A DNA stretch of 64,000 nucleotides, from positions 54,255-118,254 of the forward strand of contig NZ_FNEJ01000015.1 of NCBI RefSeq assembly GCF_900100085.1, given 5' to 3'. Position numbers and translations under genes: made by a program. The notes under the pieces were generated by a model. The model was not told where the DNA came from, ran no database searches, and was given only the letters and a program-made list of their open reading frames with translations. This DNA is from Salipiger marinus. GTDB lineage: Bacteria; Pseudomonadota; Alphaproteobacteria; Rhodobacterales; Rhodobacteraceae. Below, piece after piece: positions 18,129-27,776 of the stretch (positions are counted from its first letter, which is position 1; the number at the start of each line of letters is the position of its first letter).

Positions 18129-19486
18129 CCGCCCCCGCCCATATCGCGGTGATCGACATCGGCAAGACCAATGCCAAGCTGGCGCTCGTCGATGCGGCGG
18201 ATCTGTCCGAACTTGCGGTGGAAACCCGGCCGAACCGGGTGATCCCCGGCCCGCCCTGGCCGCATTTCGATCTGAGCGGCCACTGGGCCTTTCTGCTCGA
18301 TGCGCTTGCGCGGTTTCACGCCCGCCACCGGGTCGATGCGATTTCGGTCACCACCCATGGCGCCTCGGCGGTGCTGCTGGATGCGGCGGGCGGGCTTGCC
18401 GCGCCGATGCTGGATTACGAACATGACGGCCCCGACAGCTGCGCTGCCGACTATGACGCGCTGCGCCCCGGCTTTGCCGACACCGGCAGCCCCCGGCTGG
18501 GCGCCGGGCTGAACCTTGGCGCGCAGCTGCACTGGATGCTGCAGCGCGATCCCGGGCTGCGCGACCGGCTGGCGCATGTGGTGACCTATCCGCAATACTG
18601 GGGCTTCCGTCTGACCGGGGTGCGGGCCAGCGATGTCACCTCGCTGGGCTGTCACACCGATCTGTGGGATCCGTGGCGGGGGCGGCCTTCGGCGCTGCTG
18701 GACCGGCTCGGGCTCGCCGGGCGGCTGGCGCCGCCGCGCCGCGCCGCCGATCTGCTGGGGCCGGTCTCGGCGCAGGTGGCGCGGATCACCGGGCTTTCGC
18801 CGCGCACGCCCGTGGCCACCGGCATCCATGACAGCAACGCCTCGCTCTATCCGCATGTGCTGTCGCGCAAGGCGCCCTTTGCGGTGGTGTCGACCGGCAC
18901 ATGGGTGGTGGCGATGGCGGTGAGGGGCCGCCCGGTGACGCTGGATCCGGCGCGTGACACGCTGGTCAATGTCAACGCGCTGGGGCAGCCGGTGCCCTCC
19001 GCCCGCTTCATGGGCGGGCGCGAATACGAGATCCTGCGCGAAGGCGCGACCGCCCGGCCCACCGCCGCCGACCGTCAGGCGGTGCTGGCGCGGCAGCTGC
19101 GGCGCCTGCCCGCGACCGAACGCGGATCGGGGCCGTTTCGCGGGATGAAGGGCGGCTGGACCTCTCCGCCCGGCAGCGAGGGCGAGAGGATGCTGGCGCT
19201 GTCATGGTATCTGGCGCTGATGACCGACACCTGCCTGAGCCTTGCCGGGGCGGCGGGGCCGGTGGTCATCGAAGGGCCCTTTGCCCAGAATGCCGATTAT
19301 CTGGAGATGCTGGCCGCCCTGCATCCGCAGGGGGTCACCGCCATGGGATCCGCCACCGGCACCAGCGCGGGCGCGGCGCTGCTGTTTGGGTCCGCCGCCG
19401 CCGTCCCGGCGGGGCGCGCGGTCACCGCCCCCGACCCCGCGCCGCTGAGCGCCTATGCGCAGGCATGGCGGGCGGCGGTGGGCTGA
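18125..19486 (+). CDS. rhaK: L-rhamnulokinase (FGGY family)
   Basis: A 453-residue sugar kinase that would phosphorylate L-rhamnulose at O-1. The N-terminal phosphate loop [16 protein letters not shown], a [12 protein letters not shown] catalytic-Asp segment near residue 240, and GTWVVAM support an FGGY/actin fold. It starts in the mutarotase stop codon. In Rhizobium leguminosarum the corresponding kinase is also needed for rhamnose transport; whether that holds here is unknown. It is the only FGGY kinase in the window, so no dedicated xylulokinase is present. Confidence 0.92.
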   Translation: MTAPAHIAVIDIGKTNAKLALVDAADLSELAVETRPNRVIPGPPWPHFDLSGHWAFLLDALARFHARHRVDAISVTTHGASAVLLDAAGGLAAPMLDYEHDGPDSCAADYDALRPGFADTGSPRLGAGLNLGAQLHWMLQRDPGLRDRLAHVVTYPQYWGFRLTGVRASDVTSLGCHTDLWDPWRGRPSALLDRLGLAGRLAPPRRAADLLGPVSAQVARITGLSPRTPVATGIHDSNASLYPHVLSRKAPFAVVSTGTWVVAMAVRGRPVTLDPARDTLVNVNALGQPVPSARFMGGREYEILREGATARPTAADRQAVLARQLRRLPATERGSGPFRGMKGGWTSPPGSEGERMLALSWYLALMTDTCLSLAGAAGPVVIEGPFAQNADYLEMLAALHPQGVTAMGSATGTSAGAALLFGSAAAVPAGRAVTAPDPAPLSAYAQAWRAAVG

Positions 19487-19562
19487 CACCTGCCGGGGCG
19501 CAATCGGGGTTGCATTCGCCCCGCCCGCGCCAGACCCTGCGGCGGAGCAGGAGGAGCAGGAC

Positions 19563-20369
19563 ATGAACGAGACCACATGGCGGATCTATGGCATCCGTCA
19601 CGCCATCAACGCCAACCGGACCCGGGGGCAGAATTACATCCTTGACCCCGATCCCGGCGCGCCGCTGGTGCTGGATTTCTACTGCTGGGTGCTGGTCTCT
19701 GATGACCGCGCGATCATGGTCGATACCGGCATGGATCCGCAGGTCGCCGCCCGCCACGGTCATACGCCGCTGCTGAGTCCGGTCGCGGCGCTGGCGGCGC
19801 TGGGGCTGGAGGCGGCGCAGATCGACACGGTGCTGCTGACCCATGCCCATTACGATCATCTGGGCTATCTCGACGCTTTCCCCAACGCGCAGTTCTACAT
19901 GCAGGCCGAAGAGATGGCCTATATCACCGGGCCGTTCATGGCACGCCCGTGGTTCCGCCGCGCCTATGAAACCGCCGAGATCCTGAAGCTGGTCAGCCTG
20001 CTGCACGCGGGCCGCCTGCATCTGCACGGGCGCGAGCGGCAGGTGGCCGATGGCGTCAGCCTGCACTGGGTGGGCGGCCATACCGCCGGGCAGGAGATCG
20101 TGCGGGTGCGCACCGCGCGCGGCTGGGTCGTGCTGGCCTCGGATGCGCTGCATTATTACGAGGAATACGAACGCGGCATCCCCTTTGCCATCGTCTACAG
20201 CTCCGCCGACATGATCGCCGGGCATGACGTCATCCGGGCGCTGGCCGACAGCGACGATCATGTGCTGCCCGGCCATGATCCGCGCCTTGCCCTGATCTAC
20301 CCGCAGGCCGAGAGCGCCGGATCCGAGCATGTGCTGCGGCTGGACGCAGAGCCTGCCGCGCGGGGCTGA
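19563..20369 (+). CDS. Metallo-beta-lactamase-fold lactonase (AHL-lactonase-like)
   Basis: A 268-residue hydrolase with the dinuclear zinc motif HAHYDH at residues 94-99, His173 (GGHTAG), Asp194 (ASDALHYY) and His238 (PGHDP). This layout is that of the N-acyl-homoserine lactonase (AttM/AiiA-like) branch. It would open a lactone ring; an AHL or a sugar lactone are both possible. There is no signal peptide, so it is cytoplasmic. It lies 76 bp past rhaK with its own GGAG ribosome site and may be cotranscribed. It converges with the amidohydrolase, with 3 bp between the stops. Confidence 0.85.
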   Translation: MNETTWRIYGIRHAINANRTRGQNYILDPDPGAPLVLDFYCWVLVSDDRAIMVDTGMDPQVAARHGHTPLLSPVAALAALGLEAAQIDTVLLTHAHYDHLGYLDAFPNAQFYMQAEEMAYITGPFMARPWFRRAYETAEILKLVSLLHAGRLHLHGRERQVADGVSLHWVGGHTAGQEIVRVRTARGWVVLASDALHYYEEYERGIPFAIVYSSADMIAGHDVIRALADSDDHVLPGHDPRLALIYPQAESAGSEHVLRLDAEPAARG

Positions 20370-20372
20370 GGC

Positions 20373-21260
20373 TCAGACCGGGTCCAGACCATAGACGCGC
20401 GCCGCCGTGCCATGAAACAGGGCGGCGCGCTCTGCCGCGCCGTAATCGCGCGTGGCGGCATCGAAGCCGGAAAAGATCGTGTCGAAACTGCCGCAGAGCC
20501 CGTCCACCGGGAAATTCGATCCGAACATGGCGCGGTCCGGACCGAAGATGTCGATGGCGGTGCGGATGATGTCGCGGTTGTCTTCCAGCCGCCACGGACG
20601 GCCCGGCAGGCCCAGCCCCGAGATCTTGAGATAGACCGTGCCCATGCCCGCTGCCTGTTCCAGCGCCGCGCGCCAGCCAACAAGCGCGTCTGGCGACCGG
20701 TCGGCGGGCAGGCCGGTATGGTTGACGATCACCGGCAGGTCGGGCGCCACCTCGCGCAGCCGCGCCAGATCCGCAAGATGCCACCACGGACATTGCAGGT
20801 CGAACATCAGCGGCGTCCGCGCCAGAGCCGCCACCCCCGCCAGATAGGCCGGATCGGCAAGCCCGCCGGGGCCCATGCCGGGACGGGGCGTGCTGCGGGG
20901 CTTGTGCCGGACGCTGCGGGTCAGCGGCAGCGTGGCATAGCCGTCCAGCACCTTGGCGCAGTCGTCGCGGTCAAGCCAGATCTGCCCGACATGGGCGGCG
21001 GGCGTGCCCTGCTCCTGCGCCAGCCGCGCCATCCAGCGCGCCTCTCCCAAGGGATCGGCGGGGGACCATTCACCCTCCATCGTGATGCTGGCCACCAGAT
21101 CCCAGCCCGCTGCGGCGCGGGCGTGATCCTCGGGCAGCCAAGGGCGGCAGATCGCCGAATAGTCGCCGTAGCGGAACGGGATCATCGGACGGTCGGTCAG
21201 CCACGGATGCGGGTTGACGCGCGGATCCCAGTAATGGTGATGGCAGTCGATGATCTTCAT
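20373..21260 (-). CDS. Amidohydrolase-2 family metal-dependent hydrolase
   Basis: A 295-residue TIM-barrel hydrolase. The N-terminal MKIIDCHHHYWDP carries the paired metal histidines, VIVNHTGLPADRS gives the mid-barrel histidine, and MFGSNFPVDG the late motif of the lactonase/pyrone-hydrolase (LigI/fuconolactonase-like) group. The ATG at 21260 overlaps the TctA stop (ATGA). It is the last gene of a long minus-strand run, so it probably hydrolyses a lactone or amide made by the upstream dehydrogenase. The exact substrate is unknown. Confidence 0.88.
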   Translation of the reverse strand: MKIIDCHHHYWDPRVNPHPWLTDRPMIPFRYGDYSAICRPWLPEDHARAAAGWDLVASITMEGEWSPADPLGEARWMARLAQEQGTPAAHVGQIWLDRDDCAKVLDGYATLPLTRSVRHKPRSTPRPGMGPGGLADPAYLAGVAALARTPLMFDLQCPWWHLADLARLREVAPDLPVIVNHTGLPADRSPDALVGWRAALEQAAGMGTVYLKISGLGLPGRPWRLEDNRDIIRTAIDIFGPDRAMFGSNFPVDGLCGSFDTIFSGFDAATRDYGAAERAALFHGTAARVYGLDPV

Positions 21261-22729
21261 GTCCGGCTCCTGAGCGCGCGCAGCACCGGTGCGGCCCAAA
21301 GCAGCAGCACCACCAGCCCCAGACCCGCCGCGATGGGCCGTTCGACAAAGGTCATCAGATCGCCCTTGGATTTCAGCATGGAGGTCACGAAGTTGAATTC
21401 CAGCATGGCGCCCAGCACGATGCCAAGGATGGCCGGGGCGACGGGGATGCCGTTTTCCTCGAAGAGCCAGCCAATCACCCCGAAGGCCAGCATGATCCCC
21501 ACCCCGAAGGGCGAATTGTTGATGGCAAAACTGCCGACGATGCAGGCGCATAGCACGATCGGCATCAGATAGGCCTGCGGCACCCGCAGCAGGTGGCGCG
21601 CCAGCCGGATCACCGCCCAGCCCAAGGGCAGCAGCAGCAGGTTGGCCAGCAGGAAGGACAGGAAGATGGCATAGATCAACTCCGGCGTCTTGACGAAGAT
21701 GATCGGCCCCGGCTCCAGCCCCTTGAGATACAGCACGCCGATGACGATGGCGGTGATGCTGTCGCCGGGAATGCCGAAGACCAGCGTCGGCACCCATGCG
21801 GAACTGAGCGCGGCATTGTTGGAGGCGCCCGCCTCGATCAGGCCTTCGTCATGGCCGGTGCCGAATTTCTCGGGCGTCCTGGAGCGGCGCTTGGCGATGG
21901 CATAGGACACCCACGCCGCGATGTCTGCGCCCGCGCCGGGCAGGGCGCCCACCAGCGACCCGGTCAGCCCGCCGCGCAGCACGTTGCGCCAGCGGCGGAC
22001 CAGCGTCGATCCCAGCCCGGCAAAGACCGGGCCCATGCGCGGCGCTTCGGGTTTCGGTGCGTTGCGGGTGGCGTTGCGCAGGATCTCGGTCAGGGCGAAC
22101 ATGCCGATCATCGCGGGGATGAAGCTGACCCCGCCCATGAGTTCGAAACTGCCGAAGGTAAAGCGCGGCTGGCCCGCCACCTCGTCAATGCCGATGAAGG
22201 CCACGAACAGGCCAAAAATCAGCGACAGCACACCCTTGAGCGCCGATCCGGTCGAAACGATGGCGGCACAGGAAAGGCCGAGCAGCGCCAGCCAGAAATA
22301 TTCGACCGAGGAGAAATTGGTGGCGAAGCGCGCCAGCAGCGGCGCCGCGAACATCAGCAGCAGCACGCCGATCACCCCGCCGATCAGCGCCGATCCCAGC
22401 GACAGGCCCAGCCCGCGTTCGGGGCGGCCCGCCCGCGTCATGGCGAAGGCGTCATCGACATAGGCGGCAGAGGCGGGAGTGCCGGGGATGCGCAGCAGCG
22501 CGCCGGGAATGTCTCCGGAAAAGATCGCCATGGCCGCCAGCGCCGCGATGGCGGCAATGGCGGGCACCGGATCCATGAAGAAGGTGATGGGCACCAGCAG
22601 CGCCACGCCCATCACCGCCGTCAGACCGGGAATGGCGCCGATCACGATGCCCAGCGTCGAGGCGGCAAGAATGGTCAGCAGCACATCGGGCCGGGCGACA
22701 AGCAGCAGGGCCTCCCACATCACGTCCAT
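21257..22729 (-). CDS. TTT transporter large permease (TctA family), second copy
   Basis: A 490-residue TctA-type permease with IGAIPGLTAVMGVALLVPITF and VGALPGAGADIAAWVSY motifs, distinct in sequence from the copy at 2786-4282. It starts 10 bp inside the end of the TctB gene and its stop overlaps the amidohydrolase start. ATG 22729 gives MDVMWEALLL; the open frame beyond it runs into tctB and is not coding. Confidence 0.92.
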   Translation of the reverse strand: MDVMWEALLLVARPDVLLTILAASTLGIVIGAIPGLTAVMGVALLVPITFFMDPVPAIAAIAALAAMAIFSGDIPGALLRIPGTPASAAYVDDAFAMTRAGRPERGLGLSLGSALIGGVIGVLLLMFAAPLLARFATNFSSVEYFWLALLGLSCAAIVSTGSALKGVLSLIFGLFVAFIGIDEVAGQPRFTFGSFELMGGVSFIPAMIGMFALTEILRNATRNAPKPEAPRMGPVFAGLGSTLVRRWRNVLRGGLTGSLVGALPGAGADIAAWVSYAIAKRRSRTPEKFGTGHDEGLIEAGASNNAALSSAWVPTLVFGIPGDSITAIVIGVLYLKGLEPGPIIFVKTPELIYAIFLSFLLANLLLLPLGWAVIRLARHLLRVPQAYLMPIVLCACIVGSFAINNSPFGVGIMLAFGVIGWLFEENGIPVAPAILGIVLGAMLEFNFVTSMLKSKGDLMTFVERPIAAGLGLVVLLLWAAPVLRALRSRT

Positions 22730-23190
22730 GACATCAGTCCTTCGATCAGGCCGCGCGGCAGCGGCACCCGCAGCACCATGCCGAACACCAGCCACAGCAG
22801 CGCGGAAAGGCCTGCCGCCACGCCGGTGGCGGGCAGGGGCCGGGCCCCCATCGCCACGCTCAGCGCCAGCGCCACCAGCGTCGTGGTCAGCAGAAAGCCC
22901 AGCATCTGGACCGTCAGCAGCCAGAACACCACGGCGGCAAGCACGCCCAGCTTCAGAAAGGCATCGCGGCTGCGCAGCTCTGGCGCGATGCGGATCCACG
23001 GGCCGCGATCGCGCGCCGCCAGAACCTGCACCAGCCCCGCCAGCATCGCGGCGGCACCCACGATGCGCGGGAAAAAGCCGGATCCGAACTGCTGCCCCGG
23101 TGCCTCGCGGAACCCGAAGGTGCCGCTGATGATGGCGATCCCGCCCAGAATGGCCAGAATGCCGATCACTCGGTCGTTGAATTTCATCAT
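22720..23190 (-). CDS. TTT transporter small permease (TctB family), second copy
   Basis: A 156-residue protein with four hydrophobic segments. The N-terminal MMKFNDRVIGILAILGGIAII and FGSGFFPRIVGAAAM are typical of TctB. It lies between tctC (49 bp upstream) and tctA (10-bp overlap). Confidence 0.9.
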   Translation of the reverse strand: MMKFNDRVIGILAILGGIAIISGTFGFREAPGQQFGSGFFPRIVGAAAMLAGLVQVLAARDRGPWIRIAPELRSRDAFLKLGVLAAVVFWLLTVQMLGFLLTTTLVALALSVAMGARPLPATGVAAGLSALLWLVFGMVLRVPLPRGLIEGLMSWT

Positions 23191-23239
23191 GCCTGCCCTT
23201 GAGGGCCCGCCGGGGCCGGTGGCTCCGGCGGGCAGCGGA

Positions 23240-24205
23240 TCAGTTCACCAGACCAAGCTCGCCCAGAAGCGTGCCCGCCTCGTCGGCAAAGCCTGCGGCA
23301 AAGGTCGAAAACTCTTCCGGCCCGTCGAAATAGGGGGTGATGCCGCGCTGCGCGAGCGCGTCCTGCACCACCGCCGCGCCATGTGCCTCGCGCGCGGCCT
23401 CGGCCAGCTTCGCCGTCACCTCCTCGGGCAGACCGGCGGGCGCGCAGAGCGAGAACCAGTTCGACAGCGCAAACTCCACGCCGGATTCCTTCAGCGTCGG
23501 CACGTCGGGGAAGGCATCGGACCGTTCGTCGGACATGATGCCAAGGATCCGCACCTCTCCGGCATCGGCCAGCGCCTTGGCCTCCACCGGGGAGCCGGTG
23601 AACATGTTGAGCCCGCCCGACACCATGTCCTGCAGCGCGGGCGCGCCGCCCTTGGAGGGGATGAAGTCGATCTTGTCCACCGGCTCGCCCAGAGCCTTGA
23701 GGAAGCCCGCCGTCGCCATGTGCCATGTGCCGCCGATGCCCGAGCCCGAGGACTGGAAATGGCCCGCCGGTTCCGATTTCACCGCCTCGACCAGCGCGGG
23801 CAGATCGGCATAGGGGCTGTCCTGCGCCACGGTGATGCCTGCCGGGATCAGCGCCAGACGCGAGATCAGGGTGAACTTCTCGGGCGTCAGGTCGGCAAGG
23901 CCGATGGATTTGAAATAGGTGATCTCGGGCGTGCAGGCCCCCAGCGTGTAGCCGTCAGGCCGTGCCTGCGCGATGGCCATATGGCCCACCACGCCCGATC
24001 CGCCATCGCGGTTCACCACGTTGATGGGCTGGCCCATTGCCTCTTCGAAGCCAGTGGCGAAGATGCGGATGATCGTGTCGGTGCCGCCGCCCGCGCCCCA
24101 TGGCACGAGGATGGTGACGGGACGGTCGGGATAGTCGGCCAGCGCCGCCCCTGCGGGCAGACAGGCCAGCGCCACGCCGGTCAGCATTTTCTGGATAAGG
24201 GTCAT
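23240..24205 (-). CDS. TTT transporter substrate-binding protein (TctC/Bug family), second copy
   Basis: A 321-residue periplasmic binding protein with a signal peptide (MTLIQKMLTGVALACLPAG, ALAD near residue 24) and the Bug-family ligand loop VPWGAGGGTDTIIR. The PYFDGPEEF segment near the C-terminus is also typical. It follows the cyclase-family gene by 33 bp in the same run. With the TRAP genes upstream, this is the second complete carboxylate importer in one probable transcription unit. Confidence 0.92.
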   Translation of the reverse strand: MTLIQKMLTGVALACLPAGAALADYPDRPVTILVPWGAGGGTDTIIRIFATGFEEAMGQPINVVNRDGGSGVVGHMAIAQARPDGYTLGACTPEITYFKSIGLADLTPEKFTLISRLALIPAGITVAQDSPYADLPALVEAVKSEPAGHFQSSGSGIGGTWHMATAGFLKALGEPVDKIDFIPSKGGAPALQDMVSGGLNMFTGSPVEAKALADAGEVRILGIMSDERSDAFPDVPTLKESGVEFALSNWFSLCAPAGLPEEVTAKLAEAAREAHGAAVVQDALAQRGITPYFDGPEEFSTFAAGFADEAGTLLGELGLVN

Positions 24206-24238
24206 ATCGGGTCTCCTCCCTGTGGTGATGGGTGTGGC

Positions 24239-24928
24239 TCAGGTCGCGCCGGGGGCTTCTGCGAGCCCTTCGAAGGCGACGACCCGGGCAGGCGCGCCAT
24301 CCGCGCCCTCGATCTTCAGCGGCAGCGCGCAGAGAAAACAGCGCGGGCCGGTCAGCGCGGCGGTGCCGATCAGATATTCGATGAGCGTGATGCCATGGCG
24401 CAGGATCTCGTCATGCGTGACGTGGTCGGTGATGGGCGGCACGATGCCGTCCAGCGACAGCCGGATGGTGTAATCCTGCGGAAAATCGAAGGCCACCGCG
24501 CGGGGGGCAAGGGCTGCCACGGCGCGCGCGGCCTCCCGGCTCATGTAAGGCGCCTCGCGCCAGTAGGCCGGGGTCCGCCAGTCGCGCTGGCGGTCCCATG
24601 CGCTGCGCAGCAGCAGGATCGGCTCGCCCTCATATCCGGCGGTGGCCTTGGCGATGCGGGCGGCAGTGATCTCTTCATCCGGGGCGACATCGCTCAGATC
24701 CGCGACAAAACAGGCGCCCGCCACATCCTCTGGCGCGGTCTGGTCGATGGTCGGCGCGCCGGGCAGCATGTGGCGGCGCGCGTCGACATGGGTGAAGCTG
24801 TGGCAGGACAGCGTGAGCTTGGTCACCTGAAACGGCTGCGTGTCGGAATGATCCCCCATCACCTGCCGCGGCGCGGGCCAGCGGAAGTGATCGGCAAGGA
24901 TGGGCATGGACAGATCGTGGATGCGCAT
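24239..24928 (-). CDS. Cyclase-family hydrolase (kynurenine-formamidase-like fold)
   Basis: A 229-residue protein of the metal-dependent cyclase/KynB-like family. The metal-binding motif is SFTHVDARRH (His47, Asp49, His53, with upstream His43). The canonical family pattern is HxGTHxDxPxH, so the Gly and Pro positions are both changed here. A late TDHVTHDEILRHG segment is also present. Members hydrolyse amides or isatin-like rings or catalyse dehydrations. It lies 8 bp after the TRAP large permease and before tctC. Confidence 0.85.
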   Translation of the reverse strand: MRIHDLSMPILADHFRWPAPRQVMGDHSDTQPFQVTKLTLSCHSFTHVDARRHMLPGAPTIDQTAPEDVAGACFVADLSDVAPDEEITAARIAKATAGYEGEPILLLRSAWDRQRDWRTPAYWREAPYMSREAARAVAALAPRAVAFDFPQDYTIRLSLDGIVPPITDHVTHDEILRHGITLIEYLIGTAALTGPRCFLCALPLKIEGADGAPARVVAFEGLAEAPGAT

Positions 24929-24936
24929 GGGCTCTC

Positions 24937-26220
24937 TCAGGTCATGAACAGGCGGGGCAGCAGCGTGGTGACGGCGGGCACGAAGGTCAGGATGGCGAGC
25001 GCGACAAACAGCGCCACCATGAAGGGCAGGCTTTCGCGCATCACCCGTTCGGGCCGTTCCCCGGCGATATGGGCGGACAGGTAGATCAGATAGCCCACCG
25101 GCGGCGTGGTCAGCCCGATCATCAGGTTGAACACCAGCATGATGCCGAAATGCACGGGGTCGATGCCCAGATCCACCGCATTGGGCAGCAGCAGCGGCAC
25201 AAGGATCACCAGCGCCGCCAGCGGATCCAGAAACAGCCCCAGCCCCAGCGCAAACAGGTTGACCATCAGCAGGAACAGCAGCGGGCTGTCGCCGAAGCGG
25301 GTGATGAGATCCCCCACCGCCTGACTGAGCCGCAGGTCGGCGACGATCCACGCAAACAGCGAAGAGGCCCCGACGATGACGAGGACCATCGCCGTCCCCT
25401 GTGCCGCGCCGATGAGGGATTTCGCGATGCCCGGGAGGTCAAGTTCGCGAAAATACAGCGTCCCCGTAAGGAAGGCATAGAGACAGGCGATGGCCCCGGC
25501 CTCGGTGGCGGTCATGATGCCGCCGAGGATTCCGCCCACGATCAGCACCGGGGTCAGCAGGGCTACGGCGGCGCGGGCGCCCGCGCGGGCCATGGCGGTG
25601 ACGGGCTGCCGGGGGCTGCTTTCGAAATCGCGCCGCCGCGCCAGCAGCGCCACCGCCGCCATGAGGCAGAGCCCGATCACCACGCCGGGCAGGATCCCGG
25701 CAAGGAACATCGCCCCCACCGACTGCTCTGCCAGCACGGCATAGACGATGATGGGAATGGAGGGCGGGATGATCGGCCCCACGACGGAGCTGCATTGCGT
25801 GATGGCGGCGGCAAAGGCGCCGGAATAGCCGCGCGCCTTCATCTCGGGGATCATCACCGAACCGATGGCGGCGGTATCGGCCACAGCGGATCCGGAGATG
25901 CCGGAAAAGAACAGGCTGGAGACGATGTTGACCTGCGCCAGCCCGCCACGAAAATGCCCCACCAGCGTCTGCGCAAAATCGATGACGCGGCGCGTGATGC
26001 CGCCCCGGTTCATGAATTCGCCCGCCAGAAAGAAGAAGCCCACGGCCAGCAGCAGGAACTGGTCCATGCCGTTCATGAACACCTGCCCCACCAGCAGCAG
26101 CGGCATTTCGGGGCGCACCACCAGCAGCGTGACCACCGACGCGGCGAGGATGGCAAAGACCAGAGGCACGCCGATCAGCGCCAGCAGCAGCATGGATCCG
26201 AAGAGAAGAAGGGTGGTCAT
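24937..26220 (-). CDS. TRAP transporter large permease (DctM family)
   Basis: A 427-residue permease with about 12 helices and family landmarks FMNGMDQFLLLAVGFFFLAGE, SGISGSAVADTAAIGSVMIPEM and FGIMLVFNLMIGLTTPPVG. It is the main ion-coupled channel of a TRAP importer. ATG 26220 overlaps the DctQ stop by 4 bp, as expected for coupled Q-M subunits. Confidence 0.94.
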   Translation of the reverse strand: MTTLLLFGSMLLLALIGVPLVFAILAASVVTLLVVRPEMPLLLVGQVFMNGMDQFLLLAVGFFFLAGEFMNRGGITRRVIDFAQTLVGHFRGGLAQVNIVSSLFFSGISGSAVADTAAIGSVMIPEMKARGYSGAFAAAITQCSSVVGPIIPPSIPIIVYAVLAEQSVGAMFLAGILPGVVIGLCLMAAVALLARRRDFESSPRQPVTAMARAGARAAVALLTPVLIVGGILGGIMTATEAGAIACLYAFLTGTLYFRELDLPGIAKSLIGAAQGTAMVLVIVGASSLFAWIVADLRLSQAVGDLITRFGDSPLLFLLMVNLFALGLGLFLDPLAALVILVPLLLPNAVDLGIDPVHFGIMLVFNLMIGLTTPPVGYLIYLSAHIAGERPERVMRESLPFMVALFVALAILTFVPAVTTLLPRLFMT

Positions 26221-26687
26221 TGCGTCTCCGGCGGGGTCGGGGAGGTGAACAGCGCCGAGATCTGCGTGCCTGCCCAAAGCAGCCCGCCCACGACCCCCGC
26301 CATCCAGTACCAGGATTTGGAGATGCCGAGCGCGACATAGCGGTCGCGCCCGAAGCTCGCGTCAAGCTGCCACGCGCCCCAGATCAGGAGCGCCAGCAGG
26401 GCCAGCACCACGGCGGTGCGCAGCGCCGTCAGCACGCCCTGTCCGCGCGGCCCCAGCCTGCCATCCATGAGGGTGATCCGCATGTGATCGGCATTGGCGG
26501 CGGCCACGAGGATCATCCACACATAAAGCAGCCGGATCAGTTCCTCTGACCAGATCAGCGAGGTGCCCAGCAGATAGCGGCTGACCACCTGCGCGATCCC
26601 CAGCAGCACCACCGCCAGCAGCAGCAGCGCGGCGGCCCCGTTCACGGCGCGGCGCAGAAGCCTGTCAAGGCGCGCGATCTGGGTCAT
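26217..26687 (-). CDS. TRAP transporter small permease (DctQ family)
   Basis: A 156-residue four-helix subunit. The second helix region contains VVSRYLLGTSLIWSEELIRLLYVW, the hallmark QVxxRY...WxEE pattern of DctQ. ATG 26687 was chosen because it lies after a GGGAG site in the 40-bp gap behind the binding-protein gene. Confidence 0.92.
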   Translation of the reverse strand: MTQIARLDRLLRRAVNGAAALLLLAVVLLGIAQVVSRYLLGTSLIWSEELIRLLYVWMILVAAANADHMRITLMDGRLGPRGQGVLTALRTAVVLALLALLIWGAWQLDASFGRDRYVALGISKSWYWMAGVVGGLLWAGTQISALFTSPTPPETQ

Positions 26688-26727
26688 GGGCGTCTCCCTC
26701 CTCCGGAGCGGCCGGTGCGGGCGGGGG

Positions 26728-27720
26728 TCAGGCGGTTGCGGCGGCGTCCACCTGATCCAGCAGCGCAGCACCGAACTGCTCCACATAGGCGGCGCGGGTC
26801 ACGTCGCTGACGGCGGCGCGGAAGGCGTCGGTATCGGGCTTTTCCTCGATCTGCAGGCCCACCGCGCGCATCTCTTCAAGCGCTGCCACATCCTCTTCGT
26901 CGTTGAGCTGCCGCTGGAAGGTCGCGGCCTCCAGCGCCGCCTCCTGCAGGGCGGTCTGGACCTCTGGCGACAGGCCGGACCAGCGCCGCGCGTTCACCAC
27001 CAGCGGCGAGGTGGTATAGGCGTGCCGCGTCAGGCTCATGAACGTCTGCACCTCGTGCAGCTTGTTGGCATAGATGTGGTTGACCGGGTTTTCCTGCCCG
27101 TCGATGGCCCCGGTCTGCAGCGCGGAATAGACCTCGCCAAAGGGCATGGGGGTCGGCTGCGCGCCCAGCGTCTCGAAGGCCAGCACATGCGCCGGATTGG
27201 GCGTGGTGCGGATTTTCAGCCCCGCCATGTCCTCGGGCGTCACCACGGCGCGGACATTGTTGGTCAGGTTGCGGAAGCCCAGTTCCCAGAAGGCGATGCC
27301 CTGCAGCCCCGCCTCCGACATGGAGGACATGAGCGTCTGGCCCACCTCGCCATCCAGCACCGCAAAGGCATGGGCGTCGGACTGGAACAGGAAGGGCAGG
27401 TCCAGCAGGTTCAGCGCGGGCAGGCTGGCGGTGAAATAGGGATTGCCGGTGGTCGCCATGTCGATGGTGCCAAGCCGGGTGCCTTCCAGCATGGTGGGCG
27501 AGGATCCAAGCTCGCCATTGCCATAGACCTCGACCGTCAGCGCGCCGCCGGTCTTTTCCGCCGCAAGCTCCGCCAGACGGGTGGCGGCGGCGCTGACGGA
27601 ATCGCTGGCCGTGCCGTAATGGGCAAAACGCAGCGCGGTGCCTTGGGCGCGCAGCAGGGCGGGGCTGGCCATCAGCCCGCCGGTCAGGGCGATGCCCTTG
27701 GCAAACTCTCGTCTGTTCAT
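26728..27720 (-). CDS. TRAP transporter solute receptor (DctP family)
   Basis: A 330-residue periplasmic receptor with an apparent Tat-type signal (MNRREFAKGIALTGG, cleavage near LLRAQG, residue 26). The DctP carboxylate-binding arginine is probably in GLKIRTTPNP, followed by GEVYSALQTGAIDGQENP. It is the first TRAP gene, 56 bp after the PdxA-like gene. Ligands of this family are organic acids; the specific one is not readable. Confidence 0.93.
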   Translation of the reverse strand: MNRREFAKGIALTGGLMASPALLRAQGTALRFAHYGTASDSVSAAATRLAELAAEKTGGALTVEVYGNGELGSSPTMLEGTRLGTIDMATTGNPYFTASLPALNLLDLPFLFQSDAHAFAVLDGEVGQTLMSSMSEAGLQGIAFWELGFRNLTNNVRAVVTPEDMAGLKIRTTPNPAHVLAFETLGAQPTPMPFGEVYSALQTGAIDGQENPVNHIYANKLHEVQTFMSLTRHAYTTSPLVVNARRWSGLSPEVQTALQEAALEAATFQRQLNDEEDVAALEEMRAVGLQIEEKPDTDAFRAAVSDVTRAAYVEQFGAALLDQVDAAATA

Positions 27721-27776
27721 GTGTCTCTCCTCCCAAAGATGATGCGCGCCGCCCTCCTCCGGCGGGCGCGGTGATC

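Noticed and set aside
21593..25084. A 1,160-codon plus-strand open frame across the second tctABC set
   Set aside because: Antisense shadow of tctA, tctB, tctC and the cyclase gene; low-complexity composition and no ribosome site.
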